The notes: generated by a model from the sequence alone, not told the origin. Shown: positions 21,607-33,520, counted from the stretch's first letter. The stretch is DNA of 64,000 nt from Albugo candida (GCA_905220665.1 CAJNAR010000151.1:431848-495847), one strand, 5' to 3'. Numbers and translations: made by a program.

Positions 21607-24285
21607 ATGGTGAACGCAACAGCTACACAGACAGAACTGATAGTTCTTATAGAACAAAGCAAAAAGCGTTTAGAAGAGAAAAGGAGATCACTTAGGGAGC
21701 ATTCTGTGCATCATGATGAGAATGATTGTGTAAATGCTGACGGTTCGGAGTCTTCTCAATCGCATTTTTATGAGAAAGCGATTCGAACATCGTATGACAC
21801 ACTAAAGAAACGCGATTTGAATTCTTATTCTTCGACACCTCTTTATTTTTCGTGGGAGAGAGGACACAAACATGAGGATCGCACTCATCGAAAGTATAAT
21901 GCGGTCGATAGGAAGGGCGAATTGCATACAGGTGGGGCACATGGAAGCATAAACAGCGCAGGAATTCCCAGTCATCGCAGTCCGAAATCTTTCAGCGAAG
22001 TGCAAATGAGTGGTAAGAAATCAGCTGACTGCGATCGATCCGTTGCTTCAATGGTGTATCCGATGTGGCAAAAGTCGTCGAGGAACATTGACGGCGATTA
22101 CTCGTCCAGGAAGGAGAAGAAAAAGAAATCAGTAGCAGACACTGGTGGAAAAGGCTTACATAAGAAAAGTACAATGTGGAGTGTGGATGGCAAATATTCA
22201 AGCGACGAAAATCTCGATAGTAAAAATATTATCAAAAGACGCGACAACGCAATTGATGAAATTCGTAAGTTACAAGCTCGATTAGATGCAAAATTGCATG
22301 TACTTGAGAAGCGAACCTTTGGCAATCGACATCAACACGAACAGAACAATTACGAATTTGAGTGGAAGCGCTCAAATCCCATTACACACAGCGCGGAAAA
22401 GTCGGGCAAAGTACCCAATTCCAATGATAGTGAATATCGGAACGTCGTCTCTGTCGCAGGAAATGAAAAGCACACACATTCACCTGATCAAGATTATTCT
22501 CACGGAAAGTTCAAAGACATCGAAAAGGTTGATGAAATGCGTGAGTCTAATGGTCTGATTGAACGAATTATGTTGGAGCAAGGAATAGGTTCTGAAACTC
22601 AGGACTGCAAATTTCAGCCGACAAAGCTGACAAAATCAGCTGATTTCAATGAAACACATCCGACACATCTTGAGAACCGGCAAAGTCGTGCTAGTCGAGC
22701 AGATAACAGCGTTACTGAAGATCATAGAATAAGTGACGCAGGCATTGACAGCGATTTGCCTGCGTCAAAAGTATCAGGACCCACTCACGACATCCAGGCA
22801 AATACCGCATCAATCACGAATGAGAACTTATACGAGGATGCGTCAGAGTCAAAAGAAGCAGGTGATACACATCAGTCTACAGAATGTAAGCAGAGTAAAC
22901 CGATCAAAACATCAAAATGCACAACCTCATCGTACCAGGGTAAGAAGGGCACTAAAGAAGATGGCAGAAGTAGAAAAGCAACAAAGGCGCGGGCCTCGGT
23001 CTCGTTACCAGTCCAATCCGACTCGGAAACACCAGCATCGACTCATAAGCTATACGGTCACAAGACGAGTCACGTCGGTGAAATCGGTACAATCTCGGAT
23101 GATGAAGTTGAAGCTGCCCAAAGCATCTCCGAGTCAGATATGGATGAATCACAATCACAAAGCGCACGACAAGTCGAAAGTGATCAGAAAAGTACAAAAT
23201 TCAGTGAGTTGAGATCTGCAAATGTCGAAGATGTCACGGAAAAGCGCGATATTGGTCATAGATCACGGGGTGAAACAAAGACGAATAATACTGAAATTCG
23301 AAAAGCAGGGAAAAAGGTGGCAGAAAAATACCATACTGAGAAGAAAAAGATCAATGCAACAGCTCATCGTAAAGAAGCGGATGTATTGGAACAAAACCAT
23401 TTCAAGCAAAAGATAAACAATGGCAAGAGAATTCAGCCGGTTGTTGTGGAAACACAAAGAGCGGACGATGACTGCATGAATTCCGATTCCGATAATGAAG
23501 AAAGTGAATCTGACATCGAAGTCTCTCAAAAAAACAGTGATGTGAAAAAACGACTGATTCATGACGCTAATAGTAGGAAGCGCGATAAGAGAAAAGTGAG
23601 CCAGAGCCAGAAGTCCCAATCAATGCAAGTACGACCCGTGCAGTTTGATCACGAGCATTCTGGGATCCCTGCAAACTTGAAGACGAAGGCGCATGAGAAG
23701 CGTACGTGCAAGAATGCAACTGAAAGCACTTCGGAAAAAGAAACTGGTCCTACTGAAATCGACTTCTCCAATTCAAGTTGTGGGAGCCTGCAATCTGGAG
23801 AAAGTGAGAGTGAAATTACTTCATCGGATATGTCGGAAGGAGTAGCTGTGGAAAATGTGGACACAAAGAGATGTCAAAAGACGAAGCGATCGCACGTCAG
23901 AAAGTCTTCTTTCTCATTTCCAAACGAGAACAATATCAAAGCCAAACGATCCTCATCATCTGAATCCGATTTCACAAAAGAGTCTTCAAGTGACGCTTGT
24001 GACAAATCTCCCATTTGCTGGCCACGGGGGATGAAAAAAATGTATCGAGAGAAGTTGGAGAACATGAATTCAAAGACCCATTCATTTGCTCCACCACGTA
24101 TCAAACTTTTCCGTCAGCACTCTCAATTAGAGCAGTACTGGTTGTGGCTTCATTGGTATTCTGCCTGGCAACTGTGGTACATACAGAAAGAATCGAACAA
24201 AGCAGAAAGAAAGAAAAAGAAGCACTCAAGGGAGCACGCTGAGCGTGTGCGATCAGGAGACAGACGTGTGTGTCACGAAATGTAG
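21607..24285 (+). CDS. Large disordered Ser/Lys/Glu-rich protein
   Basis: One 892-residue exon from ATG 21607. It starts with a helical segment (LIVLIEQSKKRLEEKRRSL) and is then mostly hydrophilic, with patches such as DDEVEAAQSISESDMDESQ, NSDSDNEESESDIEVSQ and SSSESDFTKESSSD that look like casein kinase 2 targets. A short coiled coil lies near residues 216-240. The only ordered part seems to be the C-terminus, with an aromatic block (EQYWLWLHWYSAWQLWYIQ) followed by Lys-rich residues. No family is recognised. The gene is divergent from the GMC oxidoreductase gene, 323 bases between starts. A nuclear, centrosomal or cytoskeletal role would be guesswork. Confidence 0.75.
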   Translation: MVNATATQTELIVLIEQSKKRLEEKRRSLREHSVHHDENDCVNADGSESSQSHFYEKAIRTSYDTLKKRDLNSYSSTPLYFSWERGHKHEDRTHRKYNAVDRKGELHTGGAHGSINSAGIPSHRSPKSFSEVQMSGKKSADCDRSVASMVYPMWQKSSRNIDGDYSSRKEKKKKSVADTGGKGLHKKSTMWSVDGKYSSDENLDSKNIIKRRDNAIDEIRKLQARLDAKLHVLEKRTFGNRHQHEQNNYEFEWKRSNPITHSAEKSGKVPNSNDSEYRNVVSVAGNEKHTHSPDQDYSHGKFKDIEKVDEMRESNGLIERIMLEQGIGSETQDCKFQPTKLTKSADFNETHPTHLENRQSRASRADNSVTEDHRISDAGIDSDLPASKVSGPTHDIQANTASITNENLYEDASESKEAGDTHQSTECKQSKPIKTSKCTTSSYQGKKGTKEDGRSRKATKARASVSLPVQSDSETPASTHKLYGHKTSHVGEIGTISDDEVEAAQSISESDMDESQSQSARQVESDQKSTKFSELRSANVEDVTEKRDIGHRSRGETKTNNTEIRKAGKKVAEKYHTEKKKINATAHRKEADVLEQNHFKQKINNGKRIQPVVVETQRADDDCMNSDSDNEESESDIEVSQKNSDVKKRLIHDANSRKRDKRKVSQSQKSQSMQVRPVQFDHEHSGIPANLKTKAHEKRTCKNATESTSEKETGPTEIDFSNSSCGSLQSGESESEITSSDMSEGVAVENVDTKRCQKTKRSHVRKSSFSFPNENNIKAKRSSSSESDFTKESSSDACDKSPICWPRGMKKMYREKLENMNSKTHSFAPPRIKLFRQHSQLEQYWLWLHWYSAWQLWYIQKESNKAERKKKKHSREHAERVRSGDRRVCHEM

Positions 24286-24623
24286 CTTGTGAACGACTAT
24301 GTCGAAAAAGCTTTCCTGGGAGTTTAATTGACTATTTAGCATAGTAGTCGCATCCGCGATTGAGCTTGGTCTAACAACCACGTTTAAAGCTAGTTCCTAA
24401 CAAGGAAATACGACGTATGCACCGCTGGCGCTGTACTGAATGTTTGTATCGATTACATAACACTCGTCGAGCGTTATCGCTGGTATCCTTCAAATATCAC
24501 ACATGTACAACCATTATATATGCTATAAAGCGACCGAATGTGACCGAACGACTGCCCGCACTTTACTGTGACGCATACCGAAATTGTGTTTAGTGTATCA
24601 GAATCGAAGTCTCTCACTTAAAG
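24286..24623. other. Intergenic region
   Basis: Upstream region of the ORAI-like gene, about 340 bases. No coding frame or RNA gene was recognised. Confidence 0.45.
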
Positions 24624-25644
24624 ATGGCGAGTAGCGTCGTGAGCGCGCTATTCGGTTCTTATGATCTCCGTAATGCTAAACAGTGGCGAGACGAAGATAT
24701 CTTACATCGAGAACAGGAAATACAATGGTTGAATGATGACGTCGTAAGGGCTCACGAATGGCGAAATGCGGATATTGAGCGATACCTTCGCAAAGAAAAG
24801 CTCGAAAATGAGCATTTGGTGTGTGCTGCCCGAGCTGATCAACTGGCTACTATATCGGAACAGTGCACTCTTTTGTGTGGTTTTACTGTAGCTTCTATGG
24901 TAAATTTGAACTTTCCGGAAGAACTCAGTCGTTTTGTGTTGGCGCTTTATGCTGTTTCTGCGAGCATTGTTGTACGTCCATACGTAACATATATGACTGA
25001 TGGTATTGGATTGATCGTTATGTACCTCGTAGTGTGTTTCTTTGTTGCTCTGTACGCTACTCAGCTCCATGCTCTTGCTGGCAGTCACTCGTTATGCTTC
25101 ATCTCAACTCGAGTTGGACATCAAACGAATGGATCTATCTGAACTGGAAATACATGCTCCATTCACTGTGTGGTGGCTGAAAAAATGTGACGTCGAACAT
25201 CGGACGGCAATGAAGCTGATGCTCATCGGGGTCACGCTTTTCTTTCAGTACCTGGGAACGCTAGCGTGGGTTCAGTTCATTCACTATCGAGCAGCATCGA
25301 TCACAATATCGTCTTTAAGTGGCATCGGTTTTCTATTTTGGCAGGTCCGTGTTGCCTCTCGTTGGCGTTATCTACTGACTCCACCAGCAAGTTCGAGTAC
25401 TTTCAAGAGTACAAGCTACTTGCGCGACTGCAATGGCTACTCTTCTGTTCGATCCAGCATTTACTCTGGTCGGTTGCCATCCACCATTCCATTTACGAAA
25501 AAGTTTTGGGGTCCCATGCAAAGTCCTGTGACCAATGCTGAGCCCTTGAAATCAGTATCTTCTTCGAGTCGGCACAAGAATAAGGCAGTCTGCAAAGCAT
25601 CAGTGTATGAAGAATTGAAGTCACCGAAACATGACCGAATATGA
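24624..25644 (+). CDS. ORAI-like calcium-channel homologue with altered pore residue
   Basis: Two exons, 24624-24971 and 25033-25644 (intron 61 nt), give 319 residues. The order matches ORAI channels of store-operated calcium entry in the plasma membrane. A cytosolic helix (RADQLATISEQC) runs into TM1 (TLLCGFTVASMVNLNF). TM2 spans the splice site (VLALYAVSASIV/CVSLLLCTLLSSMLLLA). TM3 is TAMKLMLIGVTLFFQYLGTLAWVQF and TM4 is ITISSLSGIGFLFWQ. In human ORAI1 the selectivity filter is E106 in GFAMVAMVEVQL; here the aligned residue is Asn94. The TM3 acidic residue (human E190) is also not acidic. The C-tail is Ser-rich with no clear coiled coil. Homology is judged by pattern; function as a calcium-selective channel is doubtful. 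Confidence 0.72.
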
Positions 25645-26271
25645 CCGAAAAACGCTCTTCCTTGCTGATAATGAGCATTGAGCGCATCGATTACTACGAA
25701 GTCTGGTGGATCAAGAAGATTTTTGTCCGTTACTGTAGTCTGCAGTTTCTTTCTTGGATTCTTTCGACGATGTAGACAAGCAGTGAACCATTTCTTCATT
25801 CACATCTCGACTCACGTATTTGACTCGGATGGAGTAATGAGGCTCTCAATTTACAACTCGCGGAAATATTCACAATGAAGGGTATGGCATAGCAACAGAG
25901 AAAAAAAAAACCGAAAACGACTGCTGTCGAAGTATGGTCAGCATCGGTATCACGATATAAAAAAAAAAAAAAAAAAAAAAAAAAACATAATTTCAAGGAT
26001 AAATGAAAATTCTTGATACCTTGCTGAGACACTCGAATAGCTCGAGATAGTCGCTGGGTGTCTATGCGTTCAGCAATGCAGAAAACGTCATTAAATTGAA
26101 ACAAACGCTCGATTTATACCTTCCGTTTCAAAAAAAAAAAAAAAAAAAAACAGAATCATGAACGAGCTCACTATTCCATCGCATAACCTCGAAGAATATG
26201 CCCGCAGAAGGTAAAAGCGCAACGTGGGAGTCACACCATAATTGCGGTACACTACATATCAAACGATAAAT
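25645..26271 (-). other. Possible small minus-strand gene with two homopolymer tracts
   Basis: Between the ORAI-like gene and the tRNA. The minus strand has coding-like pieces: ERIDTQRLSRAIRVSQQ near 26065-26015, followed by a GTATCA donor, and DADHTSTAVVFGFFFLCCYAIPFIVNI near 25945-25865, which could be a transmembrane segment. The intervening sequence holds a 27-A run (25959-25985). A second run of 21 A lies at 26130-26150. Both runs read as T tracts on the minus strand, as in pyrimidine-rich intron ends. No complete model or family could be established. Confidence 0.25.
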
Positions 26272-26344
26272 TGCCCTCCGTGGGGCTCGAACCCACGACC
26301 ACTGGCTTAAAAGGCCAGCGCTCTACCAACTGAGCTAGAAAGGC
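26272..26344 (-). tRNA. tRNA-Lys (anticodon UUU)
   Basis: Folds as a full cloverleaf on the minus strand: acceptor GCCTTTC pairs with GGAGGGC using two G-U pairs. The D arm has the A box TAGCTCAGTTGG. The anticodon stem CTGGC/GCCAG carries loop CTTTTAA (anticodon TTT). The variable region is five bases, the T arm is GTGGG-TTCGAGC-CCCAC, and the discriminator is A. There is no intron; length is 73 bases. The 5' end at 26344 directly abuts LINE copy 1, which is transcribed away from the tRNA. The tRNA is intact, so the retrotransposon inserted without destroying it. Confidence 0.95.
26328..26344 (-). repeat. Target-site copy 0: tRNA nucleotides 1-17
   Basis: AACTGAGCTAGAAAGGC on the plus strand, i.e. 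the first 17 nucleotides of the tRNA-Lys in reverse. It is the left member of the target-site duplication of LINE copy 1 and includes most of the A box. Confidence 0.85.
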
Positions 26345-26436
26345 CACTTCTCAATTTGCCGGCTACTAAGTAACGCGCCAATTTAGTAAAAACAACTCGA
26401 AAAACTACCTTTTTCAACTCTTTCCTCTCGAAAACA

Positions 26437-28930
26437 ATGGTCCAAGTCGACATATCGACACAACCAAGGGTGCTAGCGTCCACTTGTAGTGACGTGGCAA
26501 CCCTCATGAGTCACCCAGCCTTGAGTGATTGCATGATTGTTGATGAGTCATCACCCCTATGTGATGACGTGGAAAGTACCCCCACCCCCTGTTTGACGGT
26601 ACAGGGTAATACCGGTACTACCGGTGTAGGATGTGGTACCGGTGGTACAAGCGGTACTGTCGTTGCCCCGTCACAGGGTGACGAAAAGGCAACTGCAACT
26701 GAAAGTGTGGACGACACCAAAGGTCCCACTTTGGCAGAAATAATCAAGTCGCAGGAGTCCTTGCGTAAGGACCAGGCTAGAGCTCGAGCGAAATTTCGCG
26801 TAGAGCTCGCAAAGCCGAAAGCCTTGGATATCGAGGCTATATTGCAGCTATATGCTGATGGGGAGCACCCGGATTGGTCGGTTCTGTCTGCTAAATTGGA
26901 AGCAGCAAGACCTTTCCAAATCCGGAAAGCAACCTTCCCGATGGTCTTGGAGACGGGCCAGTCCTTGACCCGTACTCCAAATGGAAAAATACTAACATCC
27001 CTGATGCGAGACCACGGTAATCCGGTTTTTGAAAGCCTCCTGGAGAGCCGGTCAATCGCTCAGGTGTCCAAAATGCCTGGGGGAAACATCAGAGTGATGG
27101 TCACCACAGCGGATGCCTGCCAACAGTTGGAGTGTCAGCCGGTGACTATCCTTGGGGAGAAGTACTTTTTTCGGGAGTTTGATACTCTTGAAACAAAGTA
27201 CTACCTCGATGTTTTCGGCGTAGGCGTGGAGGAAGAACGGAACAACATTCTCCGTGCTCTTCACCAACTCGGGTGCCAAGTGGTATCTGACACCTTTCGC
27301 GAGACGGTTCCAACCAAAGAGGTGGTAATGTCGACTTGGAGAGTCTACTTTGGCTGCTCAACGTGTCCCCAACAACTGGTTAGAGTTGGTAAAGTGATTG
27401 AACAAATCGCTTACGACAAACAGCTTTACCCAGTACGGGGTAAGAATGCTCCTATTCCAACGGAACGACCACGTTTTGGTCAACGTGGTCCTTACTGCTT
27501 GGATTTGGGTGCTGCAATATACACGGGAACACGGCAACAACCAAAGGAAAACAAAAAGACCAAACACAACTCACACTCAGCCTCAGAATCAAAAGCAAGC
27601 AAAATCGCAACAAGAAAAACAAAAACAAACAACCGCGCCATCGGCAGTCGTGGTGGTCCCAAAAAAGGTGGAGAAGCCAATTCAAATTCAGGAATTGGAG
27701 ACGAGGCGACCGGAGCGAAAAAATTCCGACCAAATTTCGTTGGAGCTCAACAGTCCTCCCTCTATCTCACCACCAGGGTCACCAGACTTATCACAGACCA
27801 CTCCCCCCATCCTACATTTAAAAAGTCAATCATCTTCCCATCCACGGGTGGAGAAGGATGGTGACACATACATGCAGTTGGCATGGACGCGAGGAAAGCG
27901 TAATCGAACTGAGCCGTTCGACCAAATGGTTTCCAATGCACCACCTCGTGCGCTCCCAACGTTGGCGACAAGCAATTACTTTGCTGTGCTCGCAACCATG
28001 GAGGTGGATGTCGAAGAAGTTCAAGCGGTTGCCAATCCGGCGCATGGCAATCGCATTCAAATTATTCCCGTGAAAGCACGGATGCCAAAAGAGGTAGCCA
28101 CTTCGAAAGAGGCGGCACACTTTTATAAGAAGCGTCATACAACGGTGGAAAAAGCAGAGCGACCAACTCGAATTGGTGAAATCGGAGAGCTCATGGAAAT
28201 GGATTCCAAAAATGCACTCCACCAGCTTCGACCGGACAAGCTGGTCCAAGCCGATGCGTGCATCCCACATGTGCGTAGGCTGGTACAATTTTGTACTAAC
28301 CCGGACCAAATCATCCGGGCAGCATTAGATCATCCCATCACCATGCATGGGGTGCTTATTTCATGCATGGAGTCGAATGATCCTGCGTTGGACGAAGTAG
28401 CACATCTACTTCTCATCAATCGCGTTTTTGCAGCGCACAATCTCGGCGAAGATGTCACATTTACGACGCGATGGAATCGCCACGTTGGTGGAAAAGTTCC
28501 CTCCAAGAGAGCTGTATTGTTCGAGAAAGTGATGCCGTGGTGGAAGTCAGTGCCGGACACTGTTCACGGTTTGACTCGGGCGACCAAAGCTCTCGCATTA
28601 TTTGAACTGTTATTTATGTCTACTGCCCCGACATTTTACACAAACGATCACTGGATCCACTATCTCACCGATAGACCAGTGATCTGGATTCCGGGTCACC
28701 ATTGTCGTTTACTCCCCATCAATGTGCTTATCTTGTTGTTACGCTCCGACGTGGGCATAAAGTGTTGGTCGCAATGGTTTGGTGGTAAATGGCAAGGACT
28801 TCTCTGTGGCGATATCGGCGAGCTCTCAGTCAATCTCAGTTTTTTCCCTGAAGAGAAAGCAACACTTCACCTCTCAAAAGAAGATGGTGAAATGAGGTTG
28901 ATTGCCGGTCCACTTCAGCGTGAATGCTAA
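26437..28930 (+). pseudogene. LINE copy 1 ORF1 (frameshifted)
   Basis: Starts at ATG 26437 (MVQVDISTQPRVLAS). It reads in one frame until the Lys/Gln-rich linker near 27560, where about 14 bases present in copies 2 and 3 are missing, and then continues in the next frame to TAA 28930. The conserved centre (LETGQSLTRTPNGKIL, PGGNIRVMVTTADACQQLE, STWRVYFG) suggests one or two RRM-like folds for RNA binding. No CCHC zinc knuckle is present. In a working element ORF1 packages the RNA. Confidence 0.85.
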
Positions 28931-31900
28931 GGGCTCCTCGATTATTCCAACGTGGAACAATATCTCAGCACTCACGGTGAATGTTAATGGAATTCATAAA
29001 AATGGTCATCTTTTTATCGACCACATCCTATCACAACACTCCATTTGTTGTATTCAAGAAACCAAGTTTCACGATCACAACCAACTGGAATCATTTCAGT
29101 TTTTATGATCCTCAAAAATGCAGCACAAAATGTTTGTCAAGGACCACAACAGTGCATTTCTACATCCGACTCAAAACCGCAGTGGCGGCGTCATTACAAT
29201 TCTTCGTTCGGACTTTCCCGGTTACTCAACAGCTGAAGAACTTACCGAACGAAGCATTCGAAATCGTTATTTGGTTTTGCGTCTTCTCATTCACGATGCA
29301 CCGGTGTATATTCACAATGTATATGCACCGGTCACGGCCGAGGAACGAGTGGGTTTTTATGATTTATTGCTTTCCAACACTTTCGAATCGACCGCAACAC
29401 ATATCGTATTTGGTGATTTCAACACGCCACTCGATTCAGCTATCGATGCTTCGAGTGGAACAATTCGACACGAACCAAGTCGATTAGCGTGTTTGGAATG
29501 GCTTTCACAGTTGGGTGTGGTAGACGCTTGGCGAATCCAAAATCCGACTGAAAAAGTATTTACAGGACCATCACCGCGCAAGAATCGATTAGATTATTTC
29601 TGCATGTCGGAAGAGCTATTCAATATGGTATACAAAACCTCTGAGTATTTTCGTCCACGACATGCGGGAGATCATCTGGCACAAAAAGTAACTTTTGCAA
29701 ATCCAACTCAATCTCCGGGACGAGGATATTGGAAATGTTCATTACGATTATTTGAATATCCTAAAGTTGTCGAAGCAATCAAATTGGAAGCGAATTTGGT
29801 GCTCGAACAGTTACGGACAACTTCGAATCCCGGTAAAATGTGGGAATGTTGGAAGACGAAAATCAAGAAACAGCTTCAAACCATTGAAAAAAAGGTTGCA
29901 CAAGATAGCCGACGTGATGTTGAGTCTAGCCAGCGTGTTTTGGAAGTCGCAGCAGCTCGATATCGCATTCAGGACACCAATGAGTCACGGTATTTTTACG
30001 AATCGAGTCTCCAACAATTTCGAATTTCAGTCGAAAACAACGCGAAATACAACCAAGATGAAAGTTTCGACCATCACGTGAAGCATATGGAGAACTCTTC
30101 AAAGCATTGTTTTCGCCCTCCGGATAGTTCTTGTCGTCGCGTGCCGATCGAAAATGTTACAAAAAAATGTGGTACCGTGACATCGAACCCGAGGGAGATT
30201 ATTGACGAATTCAGAGATCATTGGGGTGGTGTCATGGGCTCTGTTTATAGCTCAGAGACCGACTCAAATGTTCCAAGTGACAGAAAGCAAAAAAAGTTAC
30301 TCGATTCGATTCAAGTTTCACTTGCCTCAGCAGAGCAAGAACGTCTCTCAACTCGGTTAAGTACGACCGAGATGGCGGAAGCGATCAAGCACATGCGGAG
30401 GAGTTCTTCTCCAGGTATGGATGGACTACCAGCTGCATTTTATCAGCTTGATCCGGAAACGTTTGGCGAGTGTCTGAAGATCGTGTTCGAATTTCAGCTA
30501 GAAAGAGGAATTTTACTGCGATCACAACGTCACTCAGCAATCACACTTTTATACAAAAAAGGATCACGAGGTGATCCTGGCAACTATCGACCGATCGCAC
30601 TGCTTTGCGTCGATGTGAAAGTACTTTCAAAAGTGTTGGCGTATCGATTGCAACGTTTTTTGCCAAAATTGATCCATCAAGATCAAAAAGCATTTGTGCG
30701 CGGAAGGTCAATGCATCATCATATTCGACATCTCACCGACATCCAAGACTTGGTCACTCATCGTGGGGAGGAAGCTTATGCGACCTTTCTCGACTTTGAG
30801 AAAGCTTATGATCGAGTCAATTGGACGTACATGTTTCGCGTTTGGAAAAAATGGGTGTTGGAAAAAGTTTCATCGACTGGGTTCGTCTTTTGTACAATAA
30901 CACAAAGGCGCAGTTGATGATTAATGGAAATATCACACCGTCCATTACACCACAACGTGGAGTGAAACAAGGTGATCCTCTCTCAGCATTACTGTTTCTG
31001 ATGACGATCGAACCTTTGGGAAATTTACTTCGACAACATGAAGAACATGGCATTTGGATTAATGGCACGACTGTTGCAACTGGATTATTTTTTGCGGACG
31101 ATTCGACATTGCTTTCAGAGACACCAAATGGTGTTTTGACGCAACTCGAACTCGTCCAAGTCTATTGCGATAGATCGGGTGCGAAACTCAACTTGAGTAA
31201 ATCATCTTTGCTCTCGTTGAATCGGACCATGCCGTGTCCATGTATTCCCAATTTGACCATAATGGGTCCGGAGGATTCGGTCAAATATTTGGGTATGCCG
31301 TTCGGCCAGACACCGACTCATTCGATGGTTATTTCAACTCTCGACAAGAATTTTTACGATGGGTTTGGTGCATGGTTTCGACGAGCACGAACTGTTCGTG
31401 GTCGACTACTGGTTGCGCAGACGATGATTTTATCACGTCTGTGGCATTACACGATGCACGTGAACATACCAGCAGTGACTATTCGACAGTGGCAATCGAT
31501 GTTAAATCGATTTGTGCTTGGTCGGAAACACAAAAAAGATTCAAAACATGTTCACCTACTCAGCAAAGAGTTTTTATATCTTCGCCGACAAGATGGTGGA
31601 CTACAAGTTCCTTTTTTGGTGGGACGACTAAAGCAACGTATTCAATTCCTTCAGCAGTTCGCATCCGATGCGTCAACAATTCTTCCTGCGAATTGGACAA
31701 CAGCTTCGACGGAATTATTACAACTTATTCAACCTCCCTTTGGACCACACAAGCCGATGGATATATTCACCATCGCACCAAATCGACATGGAAAAATGGT
31801 TCAATGGGAGAGCATATCATCATGGTGGAAAAACGCATTTAGAATGTGGCATCAGATGGATTGGAGCATTTCAATATCAGATTTAAATGTTTCACAACGC

Positions 31901-33095
31901 CGTCAGTACTACATGGAACAACCGATGTGGTTTCACTGCGACCAAAAATACATTACGAAGCTGCTACTCGTCATCCGAGTACACAGAACGTTTGGTACAA
32001 TCTTGGCATGGTGGATGAACCACATCGAACATTTCGAAAAACATTTGCTACACTTTTCGACGTTCGAAGTTGCAAGACTTTTTCGTGAAAGCGACACATG
32101 GCCAACGAAAGGAAGATTTCGTCGCCAACTATTACAACGACGAAGAGCTGAACACGTCGGATATGTCTGAAGAAAAGTTGCTGAGTCGACTTTACAATGA
32201 AATCACTCAGATTCTCCAGCGTATCCACTCGACGATTGGTCTCATCACTTGGATTATACCAACTACAAGTGGCAGATCATTTTATGTGGGAGTAAAAAGC
32301 AAGGAAAGGAAACATTATTTTCCATCTATTCCACGCTCACAACTCTCACGAATCGTCTGGAAACCACCCGAACCAACCAAGAGTCATCCGATGTCGACAC
32401 ATTGGTCATCACGGGAGAGATCGGACGCACTGGATTCAGAACGAGTTCGAACTTTTATGGCTACATCACGGCATCTTCGACAACGTGTATTACCAATTTT
32501 CGAGGATTTACAGTTTCGTCTAGCCTTTCGAATGTTGCCAGTTCGATCTCGTTTCTGGTTCTTAACAAATATTGAGCCCGACATTATCTTGTGCACGCAG
32601 CCTTCGTGTGGGGCAGTGGAATCCGATCAACATCTCTTTCTAGAGTGCGATCACACGGCACAGTTATGGAGAGAGTTACTCCCTAGTTGGGATCAGTTTT
32701 TCTCCTTTCGACCACGTTGGACGCATATTGCATGTGCAATCGTACCAACACTACGGTCGGATTGGAAAGAATATTTAGCAATTATATCGGATTTGTGGCT
32801 TGCATTGCAAGCGGTGACACTGCACTTCGTCTGGAAAGATCGGAATCGTCGTTTGTTCGATCAGCGATCAGCAACTCCGACAGTTCCAGCACTTTCCGTC
32901 ATTTACACCACGTTTAGTGCGCACGTTCGGTACTTTCGAAGACAGTGTTACGACCAAGAGGAACGCATTCGGCTTGCAAAGGTACTGGATCAACTCGCAA
33001 CGCAAGGATCATTTGGTGGATTTTTCAGAAGTCGAAGATCATTGCTGCGGGTCCGGCACAGGCGAGTGGAACGGCAAGTGCAACTCGGATCCTAG
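28920..33095 (+). pseudogene. LINE copy 1 ORF2 (endonuclease-RT, broken)
   Basis: Endonuclease part: CCIQETKF, GDFNTPLD, NRLDYF, GDHLAQ. RT part: FLDFEKAYDRVNW, GVKQGDPLSALLF, FFADDSTLL. C-terminal Cys/His cluster: CTQPSCG, then HLFLECD. Defects relative to its relatives: a TGA nonsense codon ending at 29108, a one-base loss near 30841 and a one-base loss near 31950. The stop is at 33095. Confidence 0.88.
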
Positions 33096-33411
33096 TCCTA
33101 GTTGGCTGGTCATGCTCACCGTAGTGTGGCGCACACCAATTTGCAAACCACGGTACTTTTGGACCATTCTTACAACTTTACAAACTTACCACTTAACAAC
33201 TTTACAACTTTCAACATCTATCCGTTACACGATGGACACACTCTCGTACTGTAGTAGTGAACGCTACCGCACTGCAGAACTAGCAACGAGGGACATATTA
33301 TCAACTCTCACAGGTATTCTCGAAACGTTTTTATATGTATATATGTTATTTAAGATAGCCTAGGCAACTAGAGAAGTCAGTTAGTCTAATTCTAGTAATA
33401 TAGACACCTTC

Positions 33412-33428
33412 AACTGAGCTAGAAAGGC
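33412..33428. repeat. tRNA-derived junction between LINE copies 1 and 2
   Basis: AACTGAGCTAGAAAGGC, identical to nucleotides 1-17 of the adjacent tRNA-Lys gene read in reverse. It is the right target-site duplicate of copy 1 and the left flank of copy 2. Confidence 0.9.
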
Positions 33429-33520
33429 CACTTCTCAATTTGCCGGCTACTAAGTAACGCGCCAATTTAGTAAAAACAACTCGAAAAACTACCTTTTTCA
33501 ACTCTTTCCTTTCGAAAACA

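Larger units (their letters stand above)
26345..33411 (+). mobile_element. tRNA-Lys-targeted LINE, copy 1 (full length, inactive)
   Basis: A non-LTR element of about 7.07 kb with a 92-base 5' UTR starting about CACTTCTCAATTTGCCGGC, ORF1, overlapping ORF2, and a 3' UTR of about 315 bases ending TAATATAGACACCTTC with no poly(A). It is flanked by AACTGAGCTAGAAAGGC on both sides (26328-26344 and 33412-33428), a perfect 17-bp target-site duplication. It carries one frameshift in ORF1 and a nonsense codon plus two frameshifts in ORF2. ORF2 holds an endonuclease of the apurinic type, reverse transcriptase and a C-terminal zf-RVT-like Cys/His cluster, the layout of the L1/Tx1 group. The clade is inferred. 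Confidence 0.92.

Noticed and set aside
25959..26150. Two long A runs as tails of inserted LINEs or retrocopies
   Set aside because: No LINE sequence precedes them, and the LINEs of this window have no poly(A). They fit homopolymer tracts, perhaps in introns of a minus-strand gene.
26437..28930. CCHC zinc knuckles in LINE ORF1
   Set aside because: No CX2CX4HX4C pattern is present in any copy; the cysteines are scattered.
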